DNA of 64,000 nucleotides from the NCBI GenBank assembly GCA_024919175.1, contig CP103804.1, positions 1,240,001 through 1,304,000 on the forward strand, written 5' to 3'. This DNA is from Clostridioides difficile. Lineage in GTDB: Bacteria; Bacillota; Clostridia; Peptostreptococcales; Peptostreptococcaceae. A program made the position numbers and the translations under genes. Of this stretch, positions 53,375 through 61,789 are shown piece after piece. Position 1 is the first letter of the stretch. Every line of letters starts with the position of its first letter. The notes below the pieces were generated by a model. That model was not told where the DNA came from. It saw only the letters and a list, made by a program, of their open reading frames with translations, and did not search any database.

Positions 53375-54736
53375 ATGAAAAATAGACTTGATTTAACTGA
53401 AGGAAGAATTACTGAAAAATTACTTAGACTATCACTTCCAATAATGGGGACTTCATTTATACAAATGGGATATAACATGATAGATATGATATGGGTTGGT
53501 AAAGCTGGAAGTAAAGCAGTAGCAGCAGTTGGTACAGCTGGATTTTTTCCATGGCTTGCAATGGCATTTATTATGATTTCAAAAGTAGGTGGGGAAGTAA
53601 AGGTAGCACAAAGTATAGGAGAAAATAATATAAGCACTACTAAATCATATATAAAATCAGCAGTAGAAATAAATATTATGTTGGCAATAATATATACTAT
53701 GGCTTTGATAGTATTTAACAAACAACTGATAGGTTTTTTCAGATTGGGAGATTTAGAAGTTATATCTATGTCCAGACAATATTTAATAATAGTAGCTTTA
53801 GGTATGGTATTTTATTTTATCAATCCAGTATTTACTGCAATTTTTAATGGACTTGGTAATAGTAAAACACCTTTTAGAATCAATACAATAGGACTAATAA
53901 CTAATATTATACTTGACCCTGTGTTAATCTTTGGATGGGGGCCAGCTCCAAAACTAGGAGTTGCAGGGGCTGCTATTGCTACTGTATTTGCACAAATAGT
54001 AGTTACTACATGCTTTCTATATATAATACTCAAAAGCAAAGAGGAGTATTTTAAGATAAAAATCTTTAGAAACATAGAAGTTAAATACTATAAAGTGCTA
54101 TATAAATTAGGTTTGCCTGTAGCTATACAAAGTGGAATGTTCACAATATTTTCAATGTTACTTGGTGTAATAGTAGCTTCATGGGGACCTGTTGCAGTTG
54201 CAGTGCAAAAAGTAGGGTCACAAATAGAAGCAATTTCGTGGATGACTGCTGAAGGATTGGCTGTTGCATTAGGAAGCTTTGTTGGACAAAACTATGGAGC
54301 TAAAAAGTACTCTAGAATAAATAAAGGATGTAAAATAGCTATAATTGTATCTTCCGTACTTGGAATAATAACAACTTTGGTGTTAATATTTGCGGGTGAA
54401 AGCATTTTTTCTGTTTTTATAAATGAAAGTGAGGCAATAGAAAAAGGCGCGATGTATCTTAAGATATTAGGATATTCTCAACTTTTTATGTGCTTAGAAA
54501 TAATAACAACAGGAGCTTTTAAAGGATTAGGAAGAACCTATATACCCTCTATAATAGTTACTGTATTGACTGGTGCAAGAGTACCCTTAGCTTACTTTAT
54601 ATCTAGACCAGAAATATTAGGATTAAATGGTGTTTGGTGGAGTATAACACTATCAAGTGTATTAAAGGGAATATTAATGATAAGTTTATTTATATATCTG
54701 CTTAAACTTGGAAAATTATATAAGATATCTAAATAA
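53375..54736 (+). CDS. MATE family efflux transporter
   Basis: 453 residues, twelve membrane helices in two bundles. LSLPIMGTSFIQMGYNMIDMIWVG at the start (in part) and the matching second-half segment GLPVAIQSGMFTIFSML are typical of the family; the gene product resembles MepA/NorM-type drug or metabolite exporters driven by Na+ or H+. SD AGAGGTGG. No substrate can be assigned. The downstream gntR begins 94 bases after the stop. Confidence 0.92.
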   Translation: MKNRLDLTEGRITEKLLRLSLPIMGTSFIQMGYNMIDMIWVGKAGSKAVAAVGTAGFFPWLAMAFIMISKVGGEVKVAQSIGENNISTTKSYIKSAVEINIMLAIIYTMALIVFNKQLIGFFRLGDLEVISMSRQYLIIVALGMVFYFINPVFTAIFNGLGNSKTPFRINTIGLITNIILDPVLIFGWGPAPKLGVAGAAIATVFAQIVVTTCFLYIILKSKEEYFKIKIFRNIEVKYYKVLYKLGLPVAIQSGMFTIFSMLLGVIVASWGPVAVAVQKVGSQIEAISWMTAEGLAVALGSFVGQNYGAKKYSRINKGCKIAIIVSSVLGIITTLVLIFAGESIFSVFINESEAIEKGAMYLKILGYSQLFMCLEIITTGAFKGLGRTYIPSIIVTVLTGARVPLAYFISRPEILGLNGVWWSITLSSVLKGILMISLFIYLLKLGKLYKISK

Positions 54737-54753
54737 AATTTAATTTGCATTAA

Positions 54754-54765
54754 ATGTATAGACAT
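54754..54765 (+). promoter_or_regulatory. GntR operator before its own gene
   Basis: ATGTATAGACAT matches the ATGTATATACAT dyad of the PTS promoter at 11 of 12 positions, 65 bases before gntR. AAATGT/ACATTT around it can also form a small hairpin behind the MATE gene. Confidence 0.6.
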
Positions 54766-54830
54766 TTTGTTTATTTGTATATAAAATTAACTTATCATAT
54801 AAAAGTTCGAATTGATGAGGAGTGAATTAA

Positions 54831-55535
54831 ATGAAAGAACCAATTTATAAAGTTATAGAAAATCATGTAAGAGAGCTAATAAATTCAGATAGTTTGAAAG
54901 AAGGGGATTTAATCCCCTCTGAAAAGCAATTAAGCGAAGAATTTAATGTGACTAGAATGACTGTAAGGTCAGCATTAAATAATCTAGTTAAGGAAGGATA
55001 TATAACTAGACAAAGAGGTGTAGGAAGTATAGTACTTGCAAATAAAATATACGATAATATATCCTCTGTGAGTGGATTTACTAAGGAGATGGAAAGTAAA
55101 GGATATAAAGTATCTAATATATTGGTATCTCTTGAAATAGTTCAAGCAGGTGAAGAATTATCAAGTAGATTAAACATTAGTGTAGGAGAAAATGTATGGG
55201 AGATAAAAAGAGTAAGATTGGCAGATGAAACAAGGGTTTCATATATGATTACATATATGCCAGTTAAATTATTTCCAAATTTAAATAAAATTCATTGTGA
55301 AAAGTCACTTTATAATTTTGTGGAAGAAGTATGTGGATATAAAATAGCTATGTCAGAGAGAGAAGTACAAGCTGTAATATCAAATGAGGAATGTATGACT
55401 AATTTAAAGCTTGAAGAACCAGAAGCACTTTTATATATAAATCAAGTTTGTAAATTACAAAATAGTGAGGTTTTTGAATACTCACACACATATCATCATG
55501 GATACACTTTAACTTTAAGTGCTGTTGTCGAATAA
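54831..55535 (+). CDS. GntR-family (HutC/UbiC-TA) regulator of the adjacent PTS operon
   Basis: 234 residues. N-terminal winged HTH: LIPSEKQLSEEFNVTRMTVR and GYITRQRGVGSIV. The C-terminal UTRA ligand domain (about 85-230) includes SRLNISVGENVWEIKRVR. This subgroup senses phosphorylated sugars. It lies just upstream of a PTS operon and copies of one dyad occur before both units, so it is probably their repressor and autoregulated. SD TGAGGAG. Confidence 0.9.
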   Translation: MKEPIYKVIENHVRELINSDSLKEGDLIPSEKQLSEEFNVTRMTVRSALNNLVKEGYITRQRGVGSIVLANKIYDNISSVSGFTKEMESKGYKVSNILVSLEIVQAGEELSSRLNISVGENVWEIKRVRLADETRVSYMITYMPVKLFPNLNKIHCEKSLYNFVEEVCGYKIAMSEREVQAVISNEECMTNLKLEEPEALLYINQVCKLQNSEVFEYSHTYHHGYTLTLSAVVE

Positions 55536-55561
55536 AAATTAAAAAAAATGAAAAAGTTTTC

Positions 55562-55638
55562 TTGAAATGTATATACATTTGATATATAATAATATCAAGA
55601 AATAAATGTATATACATTTAAAAATAAAATATATACAT
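55562..55638 (+). promoter_or_regulatory. PTS operon promoter with GntR dyads
   Basis: TTGAAA (55562-55567) and TATAAT (55585-55590), 17 bases apart. ATGTATATACAT lies inside the spacer (55567-55578) and again after the -10 (55606-55617), with a 10/12 copy at 55627-55638 and a half site ATGTATAG at 55672. Binding would block RNA polymerase directly. Confidence 0.78.
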
Positions 55639-55737
55639 TAAAATAAAAATTAATAAATAAGGACACTTTAAATGTATAGTTTAAAGATATTGTGACTTAA
55701 AAAGATACTTAATAAATTCTAATTTGGAGGTAAGAAA

Positions 55738-56049
55738 ATGATAAAAATAATGTTAGCTTGTTCAGCAGGAATGTCAACTAGTTTATTGGTTACAAAAATG
55801 GAAGATGCCGCGAAGGAAAACGGTATAGAAGCAAAAATATGGGCTATATCAGAAGTGAACTTAAAAAATGAAATAGAAAATTGTGATGTCTTACTTTTAG
55901 GACCTCAAGTTAGATATGTATTAGGAAAAGCAACTGAAATGGCAAAACCACATAATATTCCAGTAGAAGTTATAAATATGATGGATTATGGAAGATGTAA
56001 TGGAAAAGCTGTATTAGATAGAGCAGTGGAATTAAATAATTCTAAATAA
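55738..56049 (+). CDS. PTS system IIB component, lactose/cellobiose family
   Basis: 103 residues. The phosphorylated Cys8 lies in MLACSAGMSTSLL, the P-loop of the family, and LLGPQVRYVLG and the MDYGRCNGK end complete it. It passes phosphate from IIA to the sugar entering through IIC. First gene of the operon; SD TTGGAGG. Confidence 0.93.
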   Translation: MIKIMLACSAGMSTSLLVTKMEDAAKENGIEAKIWAISEVNLKNEIENCDVLLLGPQVRYVLGKATEMAKPHNIPVEVINMMDYGRCNGKAVLDRAVELNNSK

Positions 56050-56070
56050 AGTTGTACTGGAGGATGTAAA

Positions 56071-57387
56071 ATGGAAAAATTCATGTCATTTATGGATAAA
56101 TATATAGTGCCTGTAGCTGCAAAGGTAGGGGCTCAAAGGCACTTAGTAGCAGTAAGGGATGCATTTATATCAATGATACCTATAACTATGGTAGGTGCAT
56201 TGGGAACATTAATAAACAACTTGCCATTAGAAGCATATAAAAATCTGATGGCAAGTATATTCGGAGAAAATTGGACTATGTTTGGAGGAGACCTTTGGTG
56301 GGGAGCTATAGGTACGATGGCAGTGTTTTTAGTAATAGGTGTTGCATATTTCCTAGCAAAGTCTTATGAAAGTGACGGATTACAAGCAGGGCTTATAGCA
56401 CTATCTATCTTTTTTATAATGGCTCCACAAATTGGTAAGATAGTTCCAGAAGGTGGTACTAGCGCAGTTGAAGGATGGGGAATGATACAGCAAACTTACT
56501 TAGGAACAGCAGCACTCTTTTCTTCTATATTAATAGGGTTATTATCTGCTGAGATATTTGTAAGATTATCTAAAGTAAAGAAATTAACTATAAAAATGCC
56601 AGATGGAGTTCCACCAGCAGTTTCAAGATCATTTGCAAAGTTAATACCAGGAATGTTGACTATAATGATATTTACTGTAATAGGAATATTTATAAAAATG
56701 CTTTCAGATGGAAATTTCTTAACAGATATTTTGAATACTTACTTAGGAACACCACTATCAAATGTAGCTGATAGTTTAGGTTCTACAATGCTTATCGCAT
56801 TTATAATTCATATACTTTGGACTGTTGGTCTTCATGGTGCAAATATAGCACTTCCTTTTACAGAAACAATCCTTATGAAATTAGGTGGAGAAAACGCTGC
56901 CTTAGCTCAAGCAGGGGCAACTGAAGGATATCATGTACTTGCAGGTCCATTCTTTGATGCATTTGTATATTTAGGTGGCTCAGGAATGGTATTAGGATTA
57001 GTGGTAGCTTTAATAATAGCAGGAAGAAGACGTAAAGAGATGATAGTATTAGGAGGTCCTCCAGCAATATTTAACATAGGAGAACCATTAATATTTGGGC
57101 TGCCAATAGTTTTAAATCCTATCTTTATGATTCCATTTGTGCTTGCACCAGTAGTATGTAGTGCAGTATCATACTTAGCAATAGATTTTGGGTTAGTGGC
57201 ACCAGTGATTTTGACTAAAATACCTTGGGTAACACCTCCTATATTAGGTGGAGTAATGGCTACAGGTGATTGGACTGGAGGGGCTTTAGCACTATTCAAT
57301 TTGATATTGTCAATATTAATATACCTTCCGTTTGTTATAGCATCTGAAAAAATGGAAGCTAAAAAATTAACAAAAATTGACAACTAG
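56071..57387 (+). CDS. PTS system IIC component, lactose/cellobiose/chitobiose family
   Basis: 438 residues, about ten membrane helices. VAVRDAFISMIPITMVGALG near the N-terminus, LWTVGLHGANI with the sugar-site His, and FNIGEPLIFGLPIVLNP (conserved Glu) identify the family. It lies 21 bases after IIB. With the GH4 enzyme and ChbG it most likely carries chitobiose and/or cellobiose. Confidence 0.93.
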   Translation: MEKFMSFMDKYIVPVAAKVGAQRHLVAVRDAFISMIPITMVGALGTLINNLPLEAYKNLMASIFGENWTMFGGDLWWGAIGTMAVFLVIGVAYFLAKSYESDGLQAGLIALSIFFIMAPQIGKIVPEGGTSAVEGWGMIQQTYLGTAALFSSILIGLLSAEIFVRLSKVKKLTIKMPDGVPPAVSRSFAKLIPGMLTIMIFTVIGIFIKMLSDGNFLTDILNTYLGTPLSNVADSLGSTMLIAFIIHILWTVGLHGANIALPFTETILMKLGGENAALAQAGATEGYHVLAGPFFDAFVYLGGSGMVLGLVVALIIAGRRRKEMIVLGGPPAIFNIGEPLIFGLPIVLNPIFMIPFVLAPVVCSAVSYLAIDFGLVAPVILTKIPWVTPPILGGVMATGDWTGGALALFNLILSILIYLPFVIASEKMEAKKLTKIDN

Positions 57388-57461
57388 GTAATTTTATTCG
57401 ACAATAAATAGATAAAGTTCTGTAATATATACTAAATTATAGGTAAGGATGGTATAATGAT

Positions 57462-58772
57462 ATGAAAAATGGCCTAAAAATAGTTACAATTGGAGGAGGT
57501 TCAAGTTATACTCCTGAACTTGTAGAAGGTTTTATAAATAGATATAAGGAGCTACCTGTAAAGGAGTTATGGCTTGTAGATATAGAAGATGGAAAAGAAA
57601 AACTAGAGATAGTAGGAAATCTAGCTAAAAGAATGGTAAAAAAAGCTGGAATAGATATGAAAATAAATCTTACTTTAGATAGAAGAGAAGCATTAAAAGA
57701 TGCAGATTTTGTAACAACACAACTCAGAGTAGGTCTTTTAGATGCAAGGATTAAAGATGAAACTATTCCCTTATCTCATGGAGTTATGGGGCAGGAAACT
57801 AATGGTGCAGGAGGGTTGTTTAAAGCTCTTCGTACAATACCAGTTATATTTGATATAATAAAAGATGTGGAAGAATTATGTCCAAATGCATGGATGGTGA
57901 ACTTTACAAATCCAACAGGAATAATAACAGAAGCTGTATTCAAATACACTAACTTTAAAAAATATATAGGTCTATGTAATGTACCAATTCATTTAAAAAA
58001 TGATGTTGCTAAACTATTTAATGTAGAAAGCGATAGAATAAGTATGGATTTTGCAGGTCTTAATCATATGGTTTATGGTCTCAATGTAGCTTTAGATGGA
58101 GAAGATATTACAAAAGAAGCAATAGATAAGTTTGTTAAAGCAGATATAAGTATGCAAAATATAAAGGCAATTGATTTTAATTCTGATTTTATAAAATCTT
58201 TAGGTGCTATACCTTGCCCATACCATAGATACTACTATAAAACTAAAGAAATGCTTGAAGATGAGTTAATAGAATTTAAAGAGGGAAAAGCTAGAGGTCA
58301 AGTAGTTAAAGAATTAGAAGAACAATTATTTGAATTATATAAAGATGAAAAACTAGATATAAAACCACCTCAACTTGAAAAAAGAGGAGGAGCTTATTAT
58401 AGTGATGCTGCCTGTAATCTAATAAGTTCTATATACAACGATAAAAAAGACATCCAAGTAGTTAATACATTAAACAATGGTGCTATAAGAGACTTTAAAG
58501 ACGAACAAGCTGTAGAAGTTAGTAGTGTAATAACAAAAAATGGTCCAAAGCCATTAAGTATGGGATATTTACCAGATTCTGTACATGGTTTAGTAAGTCA
58601 AATTAAGTCATTTGAAGTGATGGCAGCTAAAGCTGCTGTATATGGAGATTATGAATCTGCTCTATTGGCACTTTGTATAAACCCATTGATTCCTTCAGAT
58701 GATTTGGCAAAAACTATATTGGATGAAATGTTAGAAGCTCATAAAGATTATCTTCCTAGATTTAATAGATAG
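57462..58772 (+). CDS. 6-phospho-beta-glucosidase, glycoside hydrolase family 4
   Basis: 436 residues. N-terminal NAD-binding motif VTIGGGSSYTPELVEG, NFTNPTGIIT, and the Mn2+-binding pair Cys in GLCNVP and His in GLNHMVYG are the GH4 signature. GH4 enzymes split the 6-phosphorylated disaccharide by an NAD-dependent oxidation-elimination route. Equivalent to ChbF/LicH in PTS operons. ATG 57462 follows AAGGATGG. Confidence 0.93.
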   Translation: MKNGLKIVTIGGGSSYTPELVEGFINRYKELPVKELWLVDIEDGKEKLEIVGNLAKRMVKKAGIDMKINLTLDRREALKDADFVTTQLRVGLLDARIKDETIPLSHGVMGQETNGAGGLFKALRTIPVIFDIIKDVEELCPNAWMVNFTNPTGIITEAVFKYTNFKKYIGLCNVPIHLKNDVAKLFNVESDRISMDFAGLNHMVYGLNVALDGEDITKEAIDKFVKADISMQNIKAIDFNSDFIKSLGAIPCPYHRYYYKTKEMLEDELIEFKEGKARGQVVKELEEQLFELYKDEKLDIKPPQLEKRGGAYYSDAACNLISSIYNDKKDIQVVNTLNNGAIRDFKDEQAVEVSSVITKNGPKPLSMGYLPDSVHGLVSQIKSFEVMAAKAAVYGDYESALLALCINPLIPSDDLAKTILDEMLEAHKDYLPRFNR

Positions 58773-58794
58773 TCTATAGAAAGTAGGTTATGGT

Positions 58795-59526
58795 ATGACT
58801 AAAATTATAATAAATGCAGATGATTTTGGCTATTGCGAAGCTGTGAATTATGGTATAATATCAGCTCATAATAATGGTATAGTTAAGTCTACTTCTATGA
58901 TGGCAAATATGCCTGGAGTAGAACATGGAGTGAAGTTACTTAGAGAAAATAAGACTTTAAATTGTGGAGTTCATATGACTTTAAGTTGTGGTAGACCATT
59001 ATTATCTGACTTAAAAACTATTGTTGACAAAGATGGATTTTTTATTAGAAGAATTACAGATGAAATTATTGAAAAAATGGATTATGACGAGATTTATAGA
59101 GAACTTTGTGCTCAAATAGATAAAGTAAAAGAGCTTGGAATAGATATATCTCATTTAGATAGTCACCATCATATCCATACTTTATTAAGTTTAAAGCCAG
59201 TAATAGAAAAGATTGTAAATAAGTATAATCTTCCAATAAGAGGTGGATTTGAATATGATTTAGAGTATTCAAAAACAGTTCCTTTAATAGATAGTTTTTA
59301 TAAAGAAAATGTAAGTGAGGAGTTTTTTAGAAAAAATATAGATGAAATAATGAAGTATGATATAGTGGATATTATGTCTCACCCAGCCTTTTTAGATGAT
59401 TATATTTTAAATTCTACTTCTTATGCGATTGATAGAACGAAGGAGCATAAAATACTTACATCTAAAAAAGTCAGAGAGTTTTTGAGCGAAAATGGATTAG
59501 TCATATCAAGCTATAGAGATATTTAG
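58795..59526 (+). CDS. chbG: Chitooligosaccharide deacetylase-like ChbG/YdjC protein
   Basis: 243 residues. Metal site residues are visible in INADDFGYCEAVN (Asp pair) and HLDSHHHIHTL (His cluster), with CGVHMTL and SHPAFLDD. In E. coli ChbG removes one acetyl group from chitobiose-6-phosphate so that the hydrolase and regulator can act. Its presence here points to N-acetylated substrates for the PTS operon. Starts 22 bases after the GH4 gene. Confidence 0.9.
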   Translation: MTKIIINADDFGYCEAVNYGIISAHNNGIVKSTSMMANMPGVEHGVKLLRENKTLNCGVHMTLSCGRPLLSDLKTIVDKDGFFIRRITDEIIEKMDYDEIYRELCAQIDKVKELGIDISHLDSHHHIHTLLSLKPVIEKIVNKYNLPIRGGFEYDLEYSKTVPLIDSFYKENVSEEFFRKNIDEIMKYDIVDIMSHPAFLDDYILNSTSYAIDRTKEHKILTSKKVREFLSENGLVISSYRDI

Positions 59527-59537
59527 GAGGTATAAAG

Positions 59538-59855
59538 ATGGATGAGAAGATGATAGAAATATCTTTTGGAATAATTGGATTTGCAGGTGATGCAAAAGGT
59601 CTAGCTTTTGAAGCTATAAAAGAAGCAAAGAACGGAAATATAGATGAAGCTAGAGCGTGTATTGAAAAGTCAAAAGAATCAATTCATAAAGCACATAAAT
59701 TCCAAACAGAATTAATACAAAATGAAGCTAGTGGTAATAAAACTGAAATGAGTGTTATATTGGTTCATGCACAAGACCATTTAATGACATCTATGAACTT
59801 TCAACAACTGGCAGAAGAGTTTGTAGATTTATATGAAAGATTGGAAAGTAAGTAG
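59538..59855 (+). CDS. PTS system IIA component, lactose/cellobiose family
   Basis: 105 residues, three-helix protein. GFAGDAKGLAFEAIKEAK and the phospho-His segment VHAQDHLMTSMNF identify it. Accepts phosphate from HPr and gives it to IIB. Last gene of the operon (order IIB-IIC-GH4-ChbG-IIA), SD AGGAGG, followed by a very long hairpin. Confidence 0.93.
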   Translation: MDEKMIEISFGIIGFAGDAKGLAFEAIKEAKNGNIDEARACIEKSKESIHKAHKFQTELIQNEASGNKTEMSVILVHAQDHLMTSMNFQQLAEEFVDLYERLESK

Positions 59856-59873
59856 TATAACTTAACTATTATG

Positions 59874-59922
59874 AAAGAGTGTCTTTAATAATTTCTATAA
59901 TTATTAAAGACACTCTTTTTAT
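59874..59922. terminator. Strong bidirectional terminator
   Basis: Twenty perfect base pairs: left arm 59874-59893 (AAAGAGTGTC...) and right arm 59899-59918 (...GACACTCTTT), five-base loop, T tract on + and A tract before for the minus strand gene at 59977-60441. Confidence 0.95.
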
Positions 59923-59976
59923 TGAAATATATTTAAAAATTATAACTTAACAGTCTATTATAGTTTTATTAATGTT

Positions 59977-60441
59977 TTAAAATTTAGACTTCTCGTAGTT
60001 GTAAGGGATACTAGTACCCACGACTACATCTTCAATTTTTTCAATAATAAGCCAATCATCCATATTCCCTTGATGGTCGAAATCAAGAGGTGTTATTTCT
60101 TGAATATTTTCAAACTCAACTAAGCATAAACATTTTTTATGCCAACGAACTTTTTGCTTCTCAGATAAATTTAATTTTGGTTGATTTTCATCTAAAACTT
60201 TGCAAATTTCGTCTTCTGTTAATTTAATATAGTTGTCTACTTTTTTAACGGTAGCTTTTGCAGAAATTTTTGAAGTTCCTTTTTCCATAAAATAAAGTAA
60301 TTCTCCTTGGAATACTCTGCTATGTGGTATTTTTCTGCCAGCAGCACCTCTAATTACCATTGTCTTCGTTCCAGCTAAAATTTTATCTAAGACCTTTTCT
60401 CCTTTTTTTCCTGCATTATCACAATATACTAAATGTACCAC
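59977..60441 (-). CDS. ASCH-like (PUA-fold) domain protein
   Basis: 154 residues from GTG on the minus strand, nine bases after AAGGAGG. The segment ILAGTKTMVIRGAAGRKIP then GELLYFME resembles the ASCH pattern (an AGxKT..IR turn followed by GE..Y). ASCH domains have a PUA-like fold and bind RNA or nucleotides. No membrane segment. Stand-alone gene between the PTS operon and the siderophore importer. Function not known; family assignment is by pattern only. Confidence 0.6.
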   Translation of the reverse strand: MVHLVYCDNAGKKGEKVLDKILAGTKTMVIRGAAGRKIPHSRVFQGELLYFMEKGTSKISAKATVKKVDNYIKLTEDEICKVLDENQPKLNLSEKQKVRWHKKCLCLVEFENIQEITPLDFDHQGNMDDWLIIEKIEDVVVGTSIPYNYEKSKF

Positions 60442-60632
60442 GCTCTAAATCCTCCTTACTAAATTACTGTTCTGTAACTTGCATTTTATCATTGTTTAAC
60501 TGAAAAGTCATTCTATTTATCATATTCATATAAAAAACAAGTATAAAATTTATTGCTCAATAAAAGAAAACCTTATCTGTGCTATATATAATTAAGATTA
60601 ATTAGGAATTTTTATCCTTTTGCAAAATAATA

Positions 60633-60688
60633 TTGACTAAAACTAGAAAAATGCTATAATAAATATGTGCTTATGATAATCAGTATCA
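60633..60688 (+). promoter_or_regulatory. Promoter and Fur box of the siderophore importer
   Basis: TTGACT (60633-60638), 16 bases, TATAAT (60655-60660). TGATAAT-C-AGTATCA (60674-60688) matches the 7-1-7 Fur box TGATAATnATTATCA at all but one arm position and covers the region just after the transcription start. Confidence 0.8.
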
Positions 60689-60721
60689 TGTAAGTATAAT
60701 AAACAAGTAGGAGAAATAATC

Positions 60722-61660
60722 ATGAAAAAAATAAAATCACTTGCAATATTTATATCTATTATAACTACGTTAGTACTTGTTACAGCATGTTCAGATAGTA
60801 ACACAGATAATAAAGAAAAATCAGATACAAGAGTTGTACAATCTGTTAAGGGAGAAGTTAAGATACCATCAAATCCTAAAAAAATAGTTGATATATCAGG
60901 AAGTAGTGAGGAATTATTAATAGCTGGTCATAAACCTATTGCAACAGCAAATGTAGATTCATATGAAACTGATAAATTACCAAGTTACATAAGAGAAGAA
61001 CTTAAAGATGTAAAGATAGTAGGTCACTCTATGATGGATACTATGGATATGGAAGCTATATTGGAAGCAAACCCAGATTTAATAATAATGAGTCAAAGAC
61101 AAGAGAAAATCTATGACCAATTAAAAGAAATAGCTCCTGTAGTTATGATGAAAGATTATGCTAATGACTGGAGAAGTAAGTTAACAGATGTTTCAAAACT
61201 ATTCGATAAAGAAGATGAAGCTAAAAGTTGGTTACAGAAGTATGATGAAAAATCTACAAAACTAGGTAAAGAGGTTGCAGAAAAAAATGGAGAAAAAACT
61301 TATTTACCAGTGTTAGCAAGTTCAGGACAATTTATGGTGTTTAGTGATGGAGGAATTGGAACTTTAATTAATGATGATATGAAATTAGCTAGACCTAAGA
61401 ATATGCCAAAGCAAGATGGAATAACATTGCCAATGGTAAGCATGGAAGGTCTTACAGATATAGATGCAGACCATATAATTGTGATAGCTACAGAATCAGA
61501 TAAAAAAGATTTAGAAAATAGTGCTATATGGGCTCAAATAAGAGCAGTAAAAGATGGGAACGTAACAATACTTGATGCAGCTCCATTTTTTAGCCAATCA
61601 TATAATCCAATTGGAAAAGAGTTGTTATTAGAATCAGTTAAAAATGAATTAACAAAGTAA
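60722..61660 (+). CDS. Ferric-siderophore-binding lipoprotein (FecB/YfiY-like)
   Basis: 312 residues. Lipoprotein signal with VTAC lipobox. Type-3 (helix-bridged) binding protein: VKIPSNPKKIVDISGSSEELL, then ILEANPDLIIMSQRQ and a C-terminal ESVKNELTK. Binds an iron-siderophore, xenosiderophore or haem-like ligand outside the cell and delivers it to the FecCD permeases encoded next. SD TAGGAG; a Fur box lies 34 bases upstream. Confidence 0.9.
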   Translation: MKKIKSLAIFISIITTLVLVTACSDSNTDNKEKSDTRVVQSVKGEVKIPSNPKKIVDISGSSEELLIAGHKPIATANVDSYETDKLPSYIREELKDVKIVGHSMMDTMDMEAILEANPDLIIMSQRQEKIYDQLKEIAPVVMMKDYANDWRSKLTDVSKLFDKEDEAKSWLQKYDEKSTKLGKEVAEKNGEKTYLPVLASSGQFMVFSDGGIGTLINDDMKLARPKNMPKQDGITLPMVSMEGLTDIDADHIIVIATESDKKDLENSAIWAQIRAVKDGNVTILDAAPFFSQSYNPIGKELLLESVKNELTK

Positions 61661-61672
61661 TTCTTAACTTAT

Positions 61673-61713
61673 TAGGTGTGAGATAATGATGTTCATTTTT
61701 CACACCTATTTTT
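61673..61713 (+). terminator. Hairpin between binding-protein and permease genes
   Basis: TAGGTGTGA (61673-61681) pairs with TCACACCTA (61700-61708), then TTTTTA. As an internal, leaky terminator it would make more binding protein than permease. Confidence 0.75.
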
Positions 61714-61789
61714 AATAAGTTTAAAACTATAAAATACTTAATAAATATATTATTTAACTAGAATTAAAAGGGAAAAGGAGGTAGGATAA

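Noticed and set aside
53260..53721. 153-codon minus-strand frame reaching over the MATE promoter
   Set aside because: Mostly antisense to the MATE gene; its start region lies inside that gene and there is no SD.
56931..57383. 150-codon open frame on the minus strand
   Set aside because: Antisense to the PTS IIC gene, no SD or promoter.
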